A DNA stretch of 35,850 nucleotides from Bacillota bacterium (GTDB lineage: Bacteria > Bacillota > Bacilli > Paenibacillales > Paenibacillaceae), in contig JAEWJS010000157.1 of NCBI GenBank assembly GCA_023386495.1, forward strand, positions 1 to 35,850, read 5' to 3'. Under the pieces are notes generated by a model. That model did not search any database and was not told where the DNA came from. It saw only the letters and a list, made by a program, of their open reading frames with translations. This document shows positions 1 through 8,171 of this stretch, in pieces. Position 1 is the stretch's first letter. Every line of letters begins with the position of its first letter. A program made the position numbers and the translations under genes.

Positions 1-43
1 CGGGGGGTCCTCTCTCTGTTAGCTGGGTAACAATACATGCAAG

Positions 44-59
44 ATAGGACTAATCCTAT
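44..59. promoter_or_regulatory. Perfect inverted repeat upstream of the nicotianamine-synthase-like gene
   Basis: ATAGGA and TCCTAT are perfect 6-bp arms around the 4-bp centre CTAA. A TATATT sequence at 72-77 could be the -10 of the downstream gene, which would put this dyad over the -35 region, a usual place for an operator. It does not match a Fur or Zur box that I know. Whether a protein binds here is inference. The rest of 1-119 shows no gene. Confidence 0.3.
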
Positions 60-119
60 TGGGCACTTGAATATATTTCGAAGAGGAGACTTGGTATTGC
101 CCGAAGGAGGGATAGGCAA

Positions 120-1013
120 ATGGAGGTTGAACGTGCAGGCTCTGTCTCGCTAGCCGACGGATTGTCGAGAACGCGAGCCGTTCACGAACTTATCGCTTGC
201 ATACGCGAGACGAATGAGCTTCTGCATGAAGCAGCGGATCTGTCCCCTGCGAATCACAGGGCTGCGAACTTCATTCGAAGGCTCTCGCTCCAGCTGCGTT
301 CTTCTCTGTCGCCTGAAGAGGTTCAGCTTGTTCTAGGCGATGAATATGTTCGCAAGCATCGGCGCGATCTGCAGCGGAAATTATCGGCTGCCGAATTCCT
401 GGTCGAGATGAGTGACTCGCATCAATTATGCGAAGCCTCCGATCCTGTCATGGATATCGTCAGGGGGCTGCCCTATTGGAATGCCTACATAAACCTGGTG
501 AGCGAGGAGCTGGCTATGCTTCGACGCTTAACCGAGCCGGATCAGCCAGAACGGGCTGCGGTCGTATTCGTCGGCAGCGGACCGATGCCGCTGAGCCCGA
601 TTCTTCTGCATCTGTTAGGGCGCGTGGAGGTCATCTGTCTCGAGATCGACCCGGCGGCATATCGCGCATCAAGGGCTTTGCTCGAGCGCATGGAGCTGGC
701 GAGTAAGGTGCGGGTCCTGTTGGCGGACGGAGCGGCGTTCGATTATAGCGCCCATAATCAGGTGTTCGTAGCAAGCCTCGTTGACAATAAGGCAGCGGTA
801 CTGGAACGCATTCGGCTGACTTCTCCATCTCCGTTAGCGGCCGTGCGTACGGCTGTGGGCATTAAGCAGGTTATGTATGAAGCGATCGATGAGTCGGAGC
901 TGCTCGAGCGGGGGTGGAGAATGCTGTCGTGCACCTCGCCTGACGATACGCTGGTCATCAACTCGACGTTGTTCATCGATCGCGCGGCAGCTAGTCGAAC
1001 AAACCGCGCATAA
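120..1013 (+). CDS. Nicotianamine synthase-like protein (CntL-type opine metallophore synthase)
   Basis: 297 residues. Members of the NAS family transfer the aminobutyrate (aminocarboxypropyl) group of S-adenosylmethionine; bacterial CntL does this onto histidine, making the intermediate of staphylopine-type metal chelators. The family is recognisable from the Rossmann-like motif FVGSGPMPLSPILLHL (about residues 149-164), the acidic strand end EIDPAA, the segment FVASLVDNKAAVLERI and the late motif RTAVGIKQVMYEAID. An SD, AAGGAGG at 104-110, lies 9 bases before the ATG. Its usual partner cntM (opine dehydrogenase) is not downstream; katG is, with its own promoter. The side upstream is not visible. 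The stop codon sits in the loop of a 6-bp GC hairpin (1004-1019) that lacks a T tract. The family is fairly certain, the amino acid substrate is unknown. Confidence 0.8.
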   Translation: MEVERAGSVSLADGLSRTRAVHELIACIRETNELLHEAADLSPANHRAANFIRRLSLQLRSSLSPEEVQLVLGDEYVRKHRRDLQRKLSAAEFLVEMSDSHQLCEASDPVMDIVRGLPYWNAYINLVSEELAMLRRLTEPDQPERAAVVFVGSGPMPLSPILLHLLGRVEVICLEIDPAAYRASRALLERMELASKVRVLLADGAAFDYSAHNQVFVASLVDNKAAVLERIRLTSPSPLAAVRTAVGIKQVMYEAIDESELLERGWRMLSCTSPDDTLVINSTLFIDRAAASRTNRA

Positions 1014-1082
1014 GCGCGGCCAGTCTCTGTCAATTGGAAGAGGTAACCATTGCATTACGATCAAAAAAAGGCTATAACTTAT

Positions 1083-1097
1083 TTATAATAGTTATCA
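1083..1097 (+). promoter_or_regulatory. PerR-box-like operator overlapping the katG -10 element
   Basis: TTATAATAGTTATCA matches the Bacillus PerR consensus TTATAATNATTATAA at all but two positions. It contains a perfect -10 hexamer TATAAT (1084-1089). No convincing -35 is seen 17 bp upstream. A wider dyad, ATAACT/AGTTAT, spans 1074-1095. PerR is known to repress katA and related peroxide genes in Bacillus, so peroxide induction of katG is the natural inference. A Fur site is the main alternative. Confidence 0.6.
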
Positions 1098-1131
1098 ATA
1101 AATATTAATTACAATCATAGGAGGAGCTATT

Positions 1132-3315
1132 ATGGACAATCATGCGACAGGTACGACCGGAAAGTGTCCGTTCCATCACGGCAGCGCAGCGAGCCATAAA
1201 CCCGGCCACACGGTTAACAAGGATTGGTGGCCGAATCAGCTGAACCTGAACACTCTGCATCAGCATGACCGCAAAACGAACCCGATGGGCGAAGAATTCG
1301 ATTATGCAGAGGAATTCAAGAAGCTGGACTATCAAGCGCTTAAAGAAGATCTTCGCCAATTCATGACCGAAAGTCAAGATTGGTGGCCGGCCGACTACGG
1401 ACATTACGGTCCGTTATTCATTCGCATGGCTTGGCATTCCGCCGGCACTTACCGGACGGGCGACGGCCGTGGCGGCGCCAGCAGCGGATCGCAGCGGTTC
1501 GCGCCGCTCAACAGTTGGCCGGATAACGGCAATCTCGACAAGGCTCGCCGCTTGCTGTGGCCGATTAAGCAGAAGTACGGCAACAAGATCTCATGGGCGG
1601 ACTTGTTCATCCTGACCGGCAATGTCGCGATCGAATCGATGGGCGGCAAGACGTTCGGCTTCGCCGGCGGGCGCGCGGACGTCTGGCACCCGGAGGAAGA
1701 CATTTATTGGGGCGGGGAAAAAGAATGGCTCGGCGCCAACCGTTATTCGGGCGATCGCGAGCTGGAGAAACCGTTAGCCGCCGTTCAGATGGGCTTGATC
1801 TACGTGAATCCGGAAGGACCGAACGGCAATCCGGACCCGCTGGCAAGCGCCCGCGACATTCGCGAGACGTTCAGTCGGATGGCCATGAACGATGAAGAGA
1901 CCGTTGCGCTCATTGCCGGGGGCCACACGTTCGGCAAGGCGCACGGCGCAGGCGATGCCAAGCTTGTCGGTCCCGAGCCGGAAGCGGCTCCGGTAGAGGC
2001 GATGGGCTTAGGCTGGCTCAGCACGCACGGCTCCGGCAAGGGACGCGATGCGATCACGAGCGGCGTCGAAGGCGCTTGGACCTCGAATCCGACGCAGTGG
2101 GATAACGGCTTCTTCGACAATCTGTTCGGCTATGAATGGGAGCTGACGAAGAGCCCGGCAGGCGCGCATCAGTGGAAGCCGGTCAATCCTGCGGAGGAAC
2201 ATCTGGCGCCGGATGCGGAGGATGCCTCCATTCGCGTTCCGACGATGATGACGACCGCGGACATGGCGCTGCGCATGGACCCGGCGTACGAGAAGATCGC
2301 GCGCCGCTACCATGAGAATCCGGAGCTATTCGCCGATGCGTTCGCTCGCGCTTGGTTCAAGCTTACCCATCGCGACATGGGGCCCCGCGCCAGATATCTC
2401 GGCCCGGAAGTTCCCGAAGAGGTGCTGATCTGGCAGGATCCCGTACCTGCCGTGGACTATGAGCTGTCGGATGAGGAGATCGAGCAGCTCAAGGCGAAGC
2501 TCCTGAACGCCGGGCTAACGGTCAGCGAGCTCGTCTCGACGGCTTGGGCCTCGGCCAGCACCTTCCGCGGCTCCGATAAGCGAGGGGGAGCGAACGGTGC
2601 GCGAATCCGGATCGCCCCGCAGAAGGATTGGGAGGCGAACCAGCCCGAGCAGCTCAGCCGCGTGCTGACGGTCCTAGAAGAAGTCCGGCAAGGGCTGGAT
2701 AAGCCGGTCAGTCTCGCGGACCTGATCGTGCTGGGCGGCAGCGCCGCGGTCGAGAAGGCTGCACGTGACGCGGGCTTCGATATTTCGGTGCCGTTCATGC
2801 CGGGACGCGGGGACGCCGAGCAAGAGCAGACGGATGTCGAGAGCTTCGCCGTATTGGAGCCGATCGCTGACGGCTTCCGCAACTATCAGAAGCGGCAGTT
2901 CGGGGTAAGTCCTGCGGAGCTGCTGGTCGACAAGGCGCAGCTGCTGGGCCTGACGGCACCGGAAATGACCGTATTGGTCGGCGGCATGCGCGTGCTCGGC
3001 GCGAACTTCGGCGGCACGAAGCACGGCGTGTTCACGGATCGCGTCGGGACGCTGACGAACGATTTCTTCGTGAATCTGCTCGATATGGGCGTACAATGGG
3101 CGCCTGGGGAAGGCGGCGTGTTCCAGGGCCGCGATCGCAGAACCGGCGAACCGGTACGCACGGCGACTGAGGTCGATCTTGTGTTCGGCTCGAACGCCGT
3201 TCTTCGCGCCATTGCGGAAGTGTATGCGCAAGAGGACAACAAGGAGAAGTTCGTCCGCGACTTCGCGGCGGCTTGGGTCAAGGTCATGAACGCCGATCGG
3301 TTCGACCTTCATTGA
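1132..3315 (+). CDS. katG: Catalase-peroxidase KatG
   Basis: 727 residues, the full length of the family. A cytosolic haem enzyme that breaks down hydrogen peroxide by catalase and peroxidase reactions. Both tandem peroxidase-like halves are present. Visible key residues: distal Arg98-Trp101-His102 in RMAWHSAG, Asp131 in SWPDNGNLD, Tyr224 in GLIYVNPEGPNG and Met250 in RETFSRMAMND. Trp101, Tyr224 and Met250 would form the Trp-Tyr-Met cross-link needed for catalase activity. The proximal haem ligand is His265 in AGGHTFGKAHG. The second half (from about 430) lacks the haem ligands, as usual. The ATG follows a strong SD (GGAGGAG). Single-gene unit with a PerR-like box upstream and an intrinsic terminator downstream. 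Nothing suggests inactivation. Confidence 0.97.
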   Translation: MDNHATGTTGKCPFHHGSAASHKPGHTVNKDWWPNQLNLNTLHQHDRKTNPMGEEFDYAEEFKKLDYQALKEDLRQFMTESQDWWPADYGHYGPLFIRMAWHSAGTYRTGDGRGGASSGSQRFAPLNSWPDNGNLDKARRLLWPIKQKYGNKISWADLFILTGNVAIESMGGKTFGFAGGRADVWHPEEDIYWGGEKEWLGANRYSGDRELEKPLAAVQMGLIYVNPEGPNGNPDPLASARDIRETFSRMAMNDEETVALIAGGHTFGKAHGAGDAKLVGPEPEAAPVEAMGLGWLSTHGSGKGRDAITSGVEGAWTSNPTQWDNGFFDNLFGYEWELTKSPAGAHQWKPVNPAEEHLAPDAEDASIRVPTMMTTADMALRMDPAYEKIARRYHENPELFADAFARAWFKLTHRDMGPRARYLGPEVPEEVLIWQDPVPAVDYELSDEEIEQLKAKLLNAGLTVSELVSTAWASASTFRGSDKRGGANGARIRIAPQKDWEANQPEQLSRVLTVLEEVRQGLDKPVSLADLIVLGGSAAVEKAARDAGFDISVPFMPGRGDAEQEQTDVESFAVLEPIADGFRNYQKRQFGVSPAELLVDKAQLLGLTAPEMTVLVGGMRVLGANFGGTKHGVFTDRVGTLTNDFFVNLLDMGVQWAPGEGGVFQGRDRRTGEPVRTATEVDLVFGSNAVLRAIAEVYAQEDNKEKFVRDFAAAWVKVMNADRFDLH

Positions 3316-3348
3316 CAGGTAACCACGATAATAAATGGAGAAACATTC

Positions 3349-3384
3349 AAGCCGCTATTCCGAGGAGGGATAGCGGCTTGTTTT
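3349..3384 (+). terminator. Intrinsic terminator of katG
   Basis: AAGCCGCTAT (3349-3358) pairs perfectly with ATAGCGGCTT (3370-3379), followed by G and TTTT. It lies 33 bp after the katG stop and just before the end of the convergent germination operon, which it could also serve, though the T tract is poor in that direction. Confidence 0.8.
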
Positions 3385-3385
3385 A

Positions 3386-4492
3386 TCATTCCAGAATGCC
3401 AGTATTAAGAATCTGGACATGTACTTTCGTCTTAATGCTAAGCCGCGGATATTGTTCACGCCAATTAAGCTTTTTGTACACGTGTGGATGAAAAGCCGCT
3501 ACCTCATGGCCAAGCTGCAAGTGATCGCAATTCGCCTGCTGGAGTGTCGCCATCACTTTTGTTGACTTCGCCGTAAGATCGGCCGCGATGGCGGTTTCCG
3601 CTTTCGTTAACATTTGTTCCGTGTGCTTCTTGAGTTCGGAACCATTTTCGATCAATTTCACCCGCAGATGTAATGAAATCGCGATTTCGCGCAGACGTTC
3701 TCCATCCGATGCCACATGAATGTCGCGTTTGGCATGTTGGACAAGCGCTGTGTAATGGAGGTCGGCCACATCTCCCGCAATCAGCATCAGCTGATTTTTG
3801 CCCGTTGATTCGTGTAACAGATGAACAAGCTGGGTATCGTCGCTATTTAGATTCACGCCAGTGTACCTTCCGTTGCTGAACAATGCCGTACCGGCAAGAC
3901 GGGCTCCATCCTTGTACGGCTCGAAGCGGTTCAACGCGAAATCATTCATGAACAGGTTGCCTCCGAGAATGTAATGAAGCAATTTATTGGAGGGAATCGT
4001 ACCCCGGCGAATCTCTTCATCGAGAAGCCCGACCAAGAAATTGGATACGGTTTGTTCTTTGATTTTTTTTTTGGCAAGCAGCTTCGAGAGGTCTCCGTCA
4101 TACACCGCCAAGTACGCGTATAACGGATTGGAAACAAATTGGCTGGTGATATCGAGATGCCGTAGGGGCTCATGTTTTGCGAACCCGGCACTTATTAAGT
4201 ATAACCTGGTTTCCAATACCGAGAGAACGCCAGGAAGCTCCTTGCTCGTTTTTGATACCGCATCGTAAATATTGGTGCCCGTTGATTCCATATAGAGCGA
4301 GGAAGGTCTCCCGCCGCCTTGATTTGCTTCTTGAAGGGAGGAGATGACGTAGTTGACTTTAAGCTGCTGCATGTTTCCTTCCTCGTAATCGATTCCGATG
4401 ATATCGACAAAGAGTAGATTTTTCAATTGAACTTGATCCCAACAGCCGGTTACCAGCAGGCAGATGAGCAGCGAAGCGACCGTTCTCTTCAT
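3386..4492 (-). CDS. Spore germination lipoprotein, Ger(x)C family (GerAC-type)
   Basis: 368 residues. C subunit of a germinant receptor, a lipoprotein on the outer face of the spore inner membrane, acting with the A and B subunits in nutrient sensing. The N-terminus MKRTVASLLICLLVTGC is a lipoprotein signal ending in lipobox VTGC, followed by WDQ, the usual start of mature Ger(x)C proteins. Further family segments are NYVISSL and DGARLAGTALF. The ATG at 4492 overlaps the stop of the B subunit gene (ATGA) and has an AAGGGGG SD. An upstream in-frame extension to 4573 would bury the signal peptide and is rejected. Last gene of the operon. The germinant cannot be read from sequence. Confidence 0.93.
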   Translation of the reverse strand: MKRTVASLLICLLVTGCWDQVQLKNLLFVDIIGIDYEEGNMQQLKVNYVISSLQEANQGGGRPSSLYMESTGTNIYDAVSKTSKELPGVLSVLETRLYLISAGFAKHEPLRHLDITSQFVSNPLYAYLAVYDGDLSKLLAKKKIKEQTVSNFLVGLLDEEIRRGTIPSNKLLHYILGGNLFMNDFALNRFEPYKDGARLAGTALFSNGRYTGVNLNSDDTQLVHLLHESTGKNQLMLIAGDVADLHYTALVQHAKRDIHVASDGERLREIAISLHLRVKLIENGSELKKHTEQMLTKAETAIAADLTAKSTKVMATLQQANCDHLQLGHEVAAFHPHVYKKLNWREQYPRLSIKTKVHVQILNTGILE

Positions 4493-5589
4493 GCCCGCTG
4501 CCCCCTTGCGCTTCTGATTCCGGCAACGAGCAACAAGAGGAGAGGGAGAGCGATTACTAAGAGAATTGAGCATTGATCTTGAATGGCGCTTATTCGCAAT
4601 AGATCATTGCGATTCGTCAGAAAATAGGATCCAATAAAACTTGCGATCCCTATGATCCAGATCCAGATGTAAGGTTTGCCGAAGCCTGATATGCGCAAAT
4701 GCAGAAAGGCTCTGGAAGCCAAGAAGAAATACACATAAATCGTGGATGAAACGACGGTGACATAGAAGATCAGGAACAGGATGTCTAGACTTTGCAAGAT
4801 TTGAATCTTATAGTTCTTCAATATGAAGACGATCGGCTCGGGAACGAGGATCAGTTGCTTCAAGCCGAACATGGTTGAGCACACAAGGCATACGGTGACA
4901 TAATAGAGGATCGTGCAAGCGTTGGCTATCGACATCGCAAGCAGCAGCTTCTTCTTGCTTCTGGTCTGTACATATGGATACGCATACAGCAACAGATCGA
5001 AGCCGATATAAGAGCTAAAAGCGACATATATGCCTCGCATCACCGGAAACCAGCCATCGGACAAAACAGGCAGAAGGTTTTTGCCATCAAGCCCGTATAT
5101 GCCGCTAAAGGCGATGAGCAGAAAGCAGATCACTGGAAAGATCATGAAAGTTTGCGAAATGTACGCCAGCCTCTTAAGTGATGAAGTGGCCGCATATCCG
5201 CAGATGGTCAGAAGCATGAGGTAGATTATCCATCTAGGCGTGAGCAGGAACATCCACCGTTTCAGGATATCGGCGTAGAGAGCGGTTAGTAGCATGCCAG
5301 AAAAGACATAGTAGCATCCATACAGCAAGTTGAGGGCAATGCCGATCGGCCTTCCGATAAGGTCGCGGGTATAGGCGAAAAAGTTTCGATTCGGATACCG
5401 GCTGCTGAGCAACCAGATCAGCAGGATACCAGCTTGCGCAACTACACCGCTTAGCAATACGGCAAGCCAAGTATCCTGTCCGGCATTCTCGGCTCCTACA
5501 TGAGGCAGGGATAGAACCTCGGTGCCAAGCTGCGCCATGAGCGCCAACGCGATAAGCTGTCTTCCGCTGATGGATTCTTCCTTAATCAT
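4489..5589 (-). CDS. Spore germination permease, GerAB family (APC superfamily)
   Basis: 366 residues with about ten hydrophobic membrane segments. Integral-membrane B subunit of a germinant receptor; in GerAB of Bacillus subtilis this subunit binds the amino acid germinant. The opening ISGRQLIALALMAQLGTEVL followed by LPHVGA fits the family, and the length equals the usual 360-370. The ATG at 5589 is chosen over a TTG at 5598: GAGGAG lies 9 bases before the ATG but abuts the TTG. The ATG overlaps the stop of the A subunit gene (ATGA), as does the junction with the C subunit gene, so the three genes are tightly coupled. Ligand unknown. Confidence 0.93.
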   Translation of the reverse strand: MIKEESISGRQLIALALMAQLGTEVLSLPHVGAENAGQDTWLAVLLSGVVAQAGILLIWLLSSRYPNRNFFAYTRDLIGRPIGIALNLLYGCYYVFSGMLLTALYADILKRWMFLLTPRWIIYLMLLTICGYAATSSLKRLAYISQTFMIFPVICFLLIAFSGIYGLDGKNLLPVLSDGWFPVMRGIYVAFSSYIGFDLLLYAYPYVQTRSKKKLLLAMSIANACTILYYVTVCLVCSTMFGLKQLILVPEPIVFILKNYKIQILQSLDILFLIFYVTVVSSTIYVYFFLASRAFLHLRISGFGKPYIWIWIIGIASFIGSYFLTNRNDLLRISAIQDQCSILLVIALPLLLLLVAGIRSARGQRA

Positions 5590-7019
5590 CTTCTCCAACT
5601 CCTCGGATCCCTTAGCCTCGTATGGTTATGCGGTGCCGTTTCAGTCGGCCTTGCGCGTAAGTTCCAGATTGGCGATCGGAATAGCGTGTCTCTCGCTTCT
5701 CTTAAGGAGAAAGGCGGGGCAAAATAAGGCTGCCCCATCGTGCTCATCCGGCAAAGATGAATAATGACCATCATGAGGAAGAAGCTCAGCCCAAGCAGTC
5801 CTATGCTCGAGGATAGCAGTATCGCCGGATAGCTGAGCAGACGGACGGCGCTGCTCATCTCGTAGGTCGGAATTATAAACGAAGCCAGGCCTGTTAATGC
5901 GGCTACGATAACCATTGTGTTGGAGACTAGATTGGATTGCACGACGACCGTCCCGATTACAATGCCGCCAACAACGCCGATGGTCTGGCCGACGGGACTA
6001 GCTAGGCGTACGGTCGCTTCCCTTAATATTTCGAGCAGCAGCATCATCGATAACGCCTCGACGATCGGAGGAAAGGTCACGTATTTGAGCGAACTCTGCA
6101 AGGTATTAACGAAATTAATGGGCAGCAATTGCGGATTGAAGGAGATGACCGACACATACAATGCAGGCAAGCTGATCGTAAGGAAGAAGCAAGCAAGACG
6201 AAGCAACCTGAAAAAGGTCCCGATCAGCCAGCTGATCTGATAATCGTCAGGACTCTGGAAAAAGGACCAAAATGTCACGGGAAGAATAATCGAATCCGGC
6301 GAACCGGATATTGCAATGACGATCTTTCCTTCCATTAGGTATGCGCGGGCACGATCGGGCCTTTCGGTAATCATCATCTGGGGGAACATACTGAATTTTT
6401 TATCCCGGATCATTTCATCGATAAATCCCGGCGAATCGATATAATCAATATCGATGCTAAGGAGGCGCCGTTCCAGTTCCTCGACAAAAGCCGGATTAGC
6501 GATCGAGCTCATGTACATAACCGCTACCTTTGTCTCGGAGCGCCGTCCAACCGTATAAGATTTGATAACAAGCTCCGTTGAAGGTATCAGCCTCCGCATC
6601 ATATTCAGATTCGTATCTAAATTTTCGATGAACGCTTCGTTTGCCCCGCGCAGAACGCGTTCATTGGTTGGAATGTTGATGGATCGCTCTTTCTTCAAAT
6701 TCGTCCCTAGCAAATATAGCCGGTCTTCTCCATTGCGATGAAGCACGGTCTTACCGCTAACGACGGCTTGTATAGCCTCCTCGATATGATCGGTTTCGGC
6801 ATAATCGAGAATGGCAACGACCTCGCGAACCGACCCCAGTGGACGGGAGAGCAATGGCTTCAGAATATAATCTTGTACTTGGGAAAGATCAATCAGCGTA
6901 TCCAGATAATACAGCATGTACTCGGTTCCGCCGATCAACAGAGCTTTCGATTGGAAGTCGCATTGATCGCTGAATGCCCGCTTGAACGCTTGCTCGGAAG
7001 CTGCAACTGTCGGGTCCAT
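5586..7019 (-). CDS. Spore germination protein, GerA family (GerAA-type A subunit)
   Basis: 477 residues, close to the 482 of B. subtilis GerAA. Membrane subunit of a germinant receptor. A soluble N-terminal region (about 1-240) carries the family segment ERVLRGANEAFIENLDTNL. The C-terminal membrane domain (about 245-440) contains LREATVRLASPVGQTIG followed by VVGGIVIG, and ends with the typical PYFAPPFS. The ATG at 7019 is preceded by AAGGAGGA at a good distance; the in-frame extension to 7061 has no better signal. First gene of the A-B-C operon. The C-terminal tail after FSLREARD is basic and probably cytosolic. All three subunits look intact, so the receptor should work. Confidence 0.93.
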   Translation of the reverse strand: MDPTVAASEQAFKRAFSDQCDFQSKALLIGGTEYMLYYLDTLIDLSQVQDYILKPLLSRPLGSVREVVAILDYAETDHIEEAIQAVVSGKTVLHRNGEDRLYLLGTNLKKERSINIPTNERVLRGANEAFIENLDTNLNMMRRLIPSTELVIKSYTVGRRSETKVAVMYMSSIANPAFVEELERRLLSIDIDYIDSPGFIDEMIRDKKFSMFPQMMITERPDRARAYLMEGKIVIAISGSPDSIILPVTFWSFFQSPDDYQISWLIGTFFRLLRLACFFLTISLPALYVSVISFNPQLLPINFVNTLQSSLKYVTFPPIVEALSMMLLLEILREATVRLASPVGQTIGVVGGIVIGTVVVQSNLVSNTMVIVAALTGLASFIIPTYEMSSAVRLLSYPAILLSSSIGLLGLSFFLMMVIIHLCRMSTMGQPYFAPPFSLREARDTLFRSPIWNLRARPTETAPHNHTRLRDPRSWRR

Positions 7020-7049
7020 ACCTATATCCTCCTTCGCCAATGATTTCCT

Positions 7050-7080
7050 TACTATGAACATGGACTAGAGATATTATGTA
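7050..7080 (-). promoter_or_regulatory. Possible sigma-G promoter of the germinant-receptor operon
   Basis: On the minus strand TACATA (7080-7075) is followed after 18 bp by CATAGTA (7056-7050). The forespore sigma-G consensus is TGAATA with a 17-18 bp spacer and CATACTA, so the match is 4 of 6 and 6 of 7. GerA-type operons are known to be sigma-G dependent. The position, about 30 bp upstream of the start codon of the A subunit, is suitable. Confidence 0.4.
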
Positions 7081-7135
7081 TGGTTTCGATGCAATACAAC
7101 GGAGACGATTTTCGAGGGGATGCAGTCAAGGGGGG

Positions 7136-7170
7136 AATAAAAAAGAAGCATGACGTCTGTCATGCTTCTT
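7136..7170 (-). terminator. Intrinsic terminator of the mrp operon
   Basis: A perfect 12-bp stem AAGAAGCATGAC / GTCATGCTTCTT with a 4-base loop, followed on the minus strand by TTTTTT. The mrpG stop codon (7162-7160) is inside the hairpin, so the last codons of mrpG form part of the stem. It separates the mrp operon from the germination operon on the same strand. Confidence 0.9.
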
Positions 7171-7564
7171 GCCGATCGATGTCCTGCTTCTGCTGTCGCT
7201 CCTTCTTCAGCACGTCCTTCAAATCGTCCATGACGCTGCCGTTCCACATGGAGACGCCGGACCGATAGGCCGCTCTCCCGTTCAGATGGCCTGCAACAGG
7301 CGAAGTGATGAAGACGAAGACGATGCCGAGCAGCAGCTTGATGCTGACATGATCGCGGTAGAACAGGAAATACAGGAAAGCGCCGATCAGGATGAACAAT
7401 ACGCCGAGCGTCGCGCTCTTCGTGGCGGCATGCGAGCGGAGGTAGACATCGGGAAGCTTGACCAGCCCGAACGCGCTGACGGCACTCAGCAGAGCGCCGA
7501 ACAGCACGAAGATTCCGATGCCGTATTCACCGATCTTGACCATCGTGTCCGCGTTCAATGACAT
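7160..7564 (-). CDS. mrpG: Mrp Na+/H+ antiporter subunit G
   Basis: 134 residues. Small membrane subunit of the hetero-oligomeric Mrp cation/proton antiporter. Three membrane segments are visible. The family core is GLVKLPDVYLRSHAATKSATLG, of which LPDVYxRxHAATK is diagnostic. The tail is charged and ends KQDIDRQEA. The ATG at 7564 overlaps the end of mrpF by 38 bases; GAGAGGGG lies just before it. The extension to 7588 adds residues that do not resemble the family. Last gene of the operon; its stop codon lies in the terminator stem. Confidence 0.93.
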   Translation of the reverse strand: MSLNADTMVKIGEYGIGIFVLFGALLSAVSAFGLVKLPDVYLRSHAATKSATLGVLFILIGAFLYFLFYRDHVSIKLLLGIVFVFITSPVAGHLNGRAAYRSGVSMWNGSVMDDLKDVLKKERQQKQDIDRQEA

Positions 7565-7817
7565 CCCCCCTCTCGATATAACGCGCAAAAGCCGTCGTTC
7601 CGATAAACGTCAGAATCCCGATCAACAGGATAATGTCGAAGTATACGGCGGTTCGGAATAACAGGCAGAGAACCGCGATCATGGAGAGGAGCAGTACCCC
7701 GATCATGTCGAGCGCGGCGATCCGGTCGGCCATTGCAGGTCCCCGCAGCAGCCGATAGGTGCATCCGAGCATGGCGATCGACAGGATAGCCAGCGAGGCG
7801 ATTAGCAGCACTTGCAT
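7527..7817 (-). CDS. mrpF: Mrp Na+/H+ antiporter subunit F
   Basis: 96 residues with three membrane segments. The motif YRLLRGPAMADRIAALDMIG (GPxxxDRxxAxD) is diagnostic for MrpF/MnhF. The ATG at 7817 shares one base with the stop of mrpE (TAATG), indicating translational coupling; a longer in-frame extension upstream would overlap mrpE and is not supported. The hydrophilic tail after FARYIE is slightly longer than in Bacillus and overlaps the start of mrpG. Confidence 0.93.
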   Translation of the reverse strand: MQVLLIASLAILSIAMLGCTYRLLRGPAMADRIAALDMIGVLLLSMIAVLCLLFRTAVYFDIILLIGILTFIGTTAFARYIERGDVIERGHDGQDR

Positions 7818-8170
7818 TAGCGGGTCACCTCCAAGATCGCCTTTTCGAACGTGCCCCGAATTTGTTCCGTCACGGCATCCTTGTCGCCGATATCCATTGC
7901 ATGGATGTACAAGGTATGCCCGTCTCGCGACACTTCCAGCGTCAATGTCCCCGGCGTCAGGCAGATGAGGCAGGACAGCAGCGTAATCTCCCAATCGCTC
8001 TTCAGCACGGTCCGATAAGCGAAGATGCCGGGACGGAGATGGCGGAGTCCGGGCCGCAGAATCTGGCCCACGACGGTGAAGCCCGAGACGAACAGCTCCT
8101 TGACGAACAACGCGATCAGCTTCACGATTGCCCAGAGCATGCGAACAATACGAATCATGCGATAGCCCAT
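7817..8170 (-). CDS. mrpE: Mrp Na+/H+ antiporter subunit E, N-terminally short
   Basis: 117 residues, against about 158 in Bacillus MrpE. The retained part is typical: LFVKELFVSG, LRPGIFAYRT, SDWEITLLSCLICLTPGTL, LYIHAMD and a C-terminal FEKAILEVTR. What is missing is the N-terminal hydrophobic hairpin of about 40 residues. The start is well supported: the ATG at 8170 lies one base after the mrpD stop codon and has a GGGAGGGG SD within the end of mrpD. The mrpD C-terminus is intact, so no lost piece can be hidden there. I read this as a naturally short subunit rather than a frameshift. Confidence 0.88.
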   Translation of the reverse strand: MGYRMIRIVRMLWAIVKLIALFVKELFVSGFTVVGQILRPGLRHLRPGIFAYRTVLKSDWEITLLSCLICLTPGTLTLEVSRDGHTLYIHAMDIGDKDAVTEQIRGTFEKAILEVTR

Positions 8171-8171
8171 C

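Noticed and set aside
1..119. Possible end of another gene or the 3' end of an intron at the left edge
   Set aside because: No open frame with recognisable coding and no domain V/VI-like hairpin of a group II intron was seen; only the dyad at 44-59 and the SD stand out.
2674..3312. A 212-codon minus-strand frame opposite katG
   Set aside because: Antisense shadow of well conserved katG codons; no SD and no family features.
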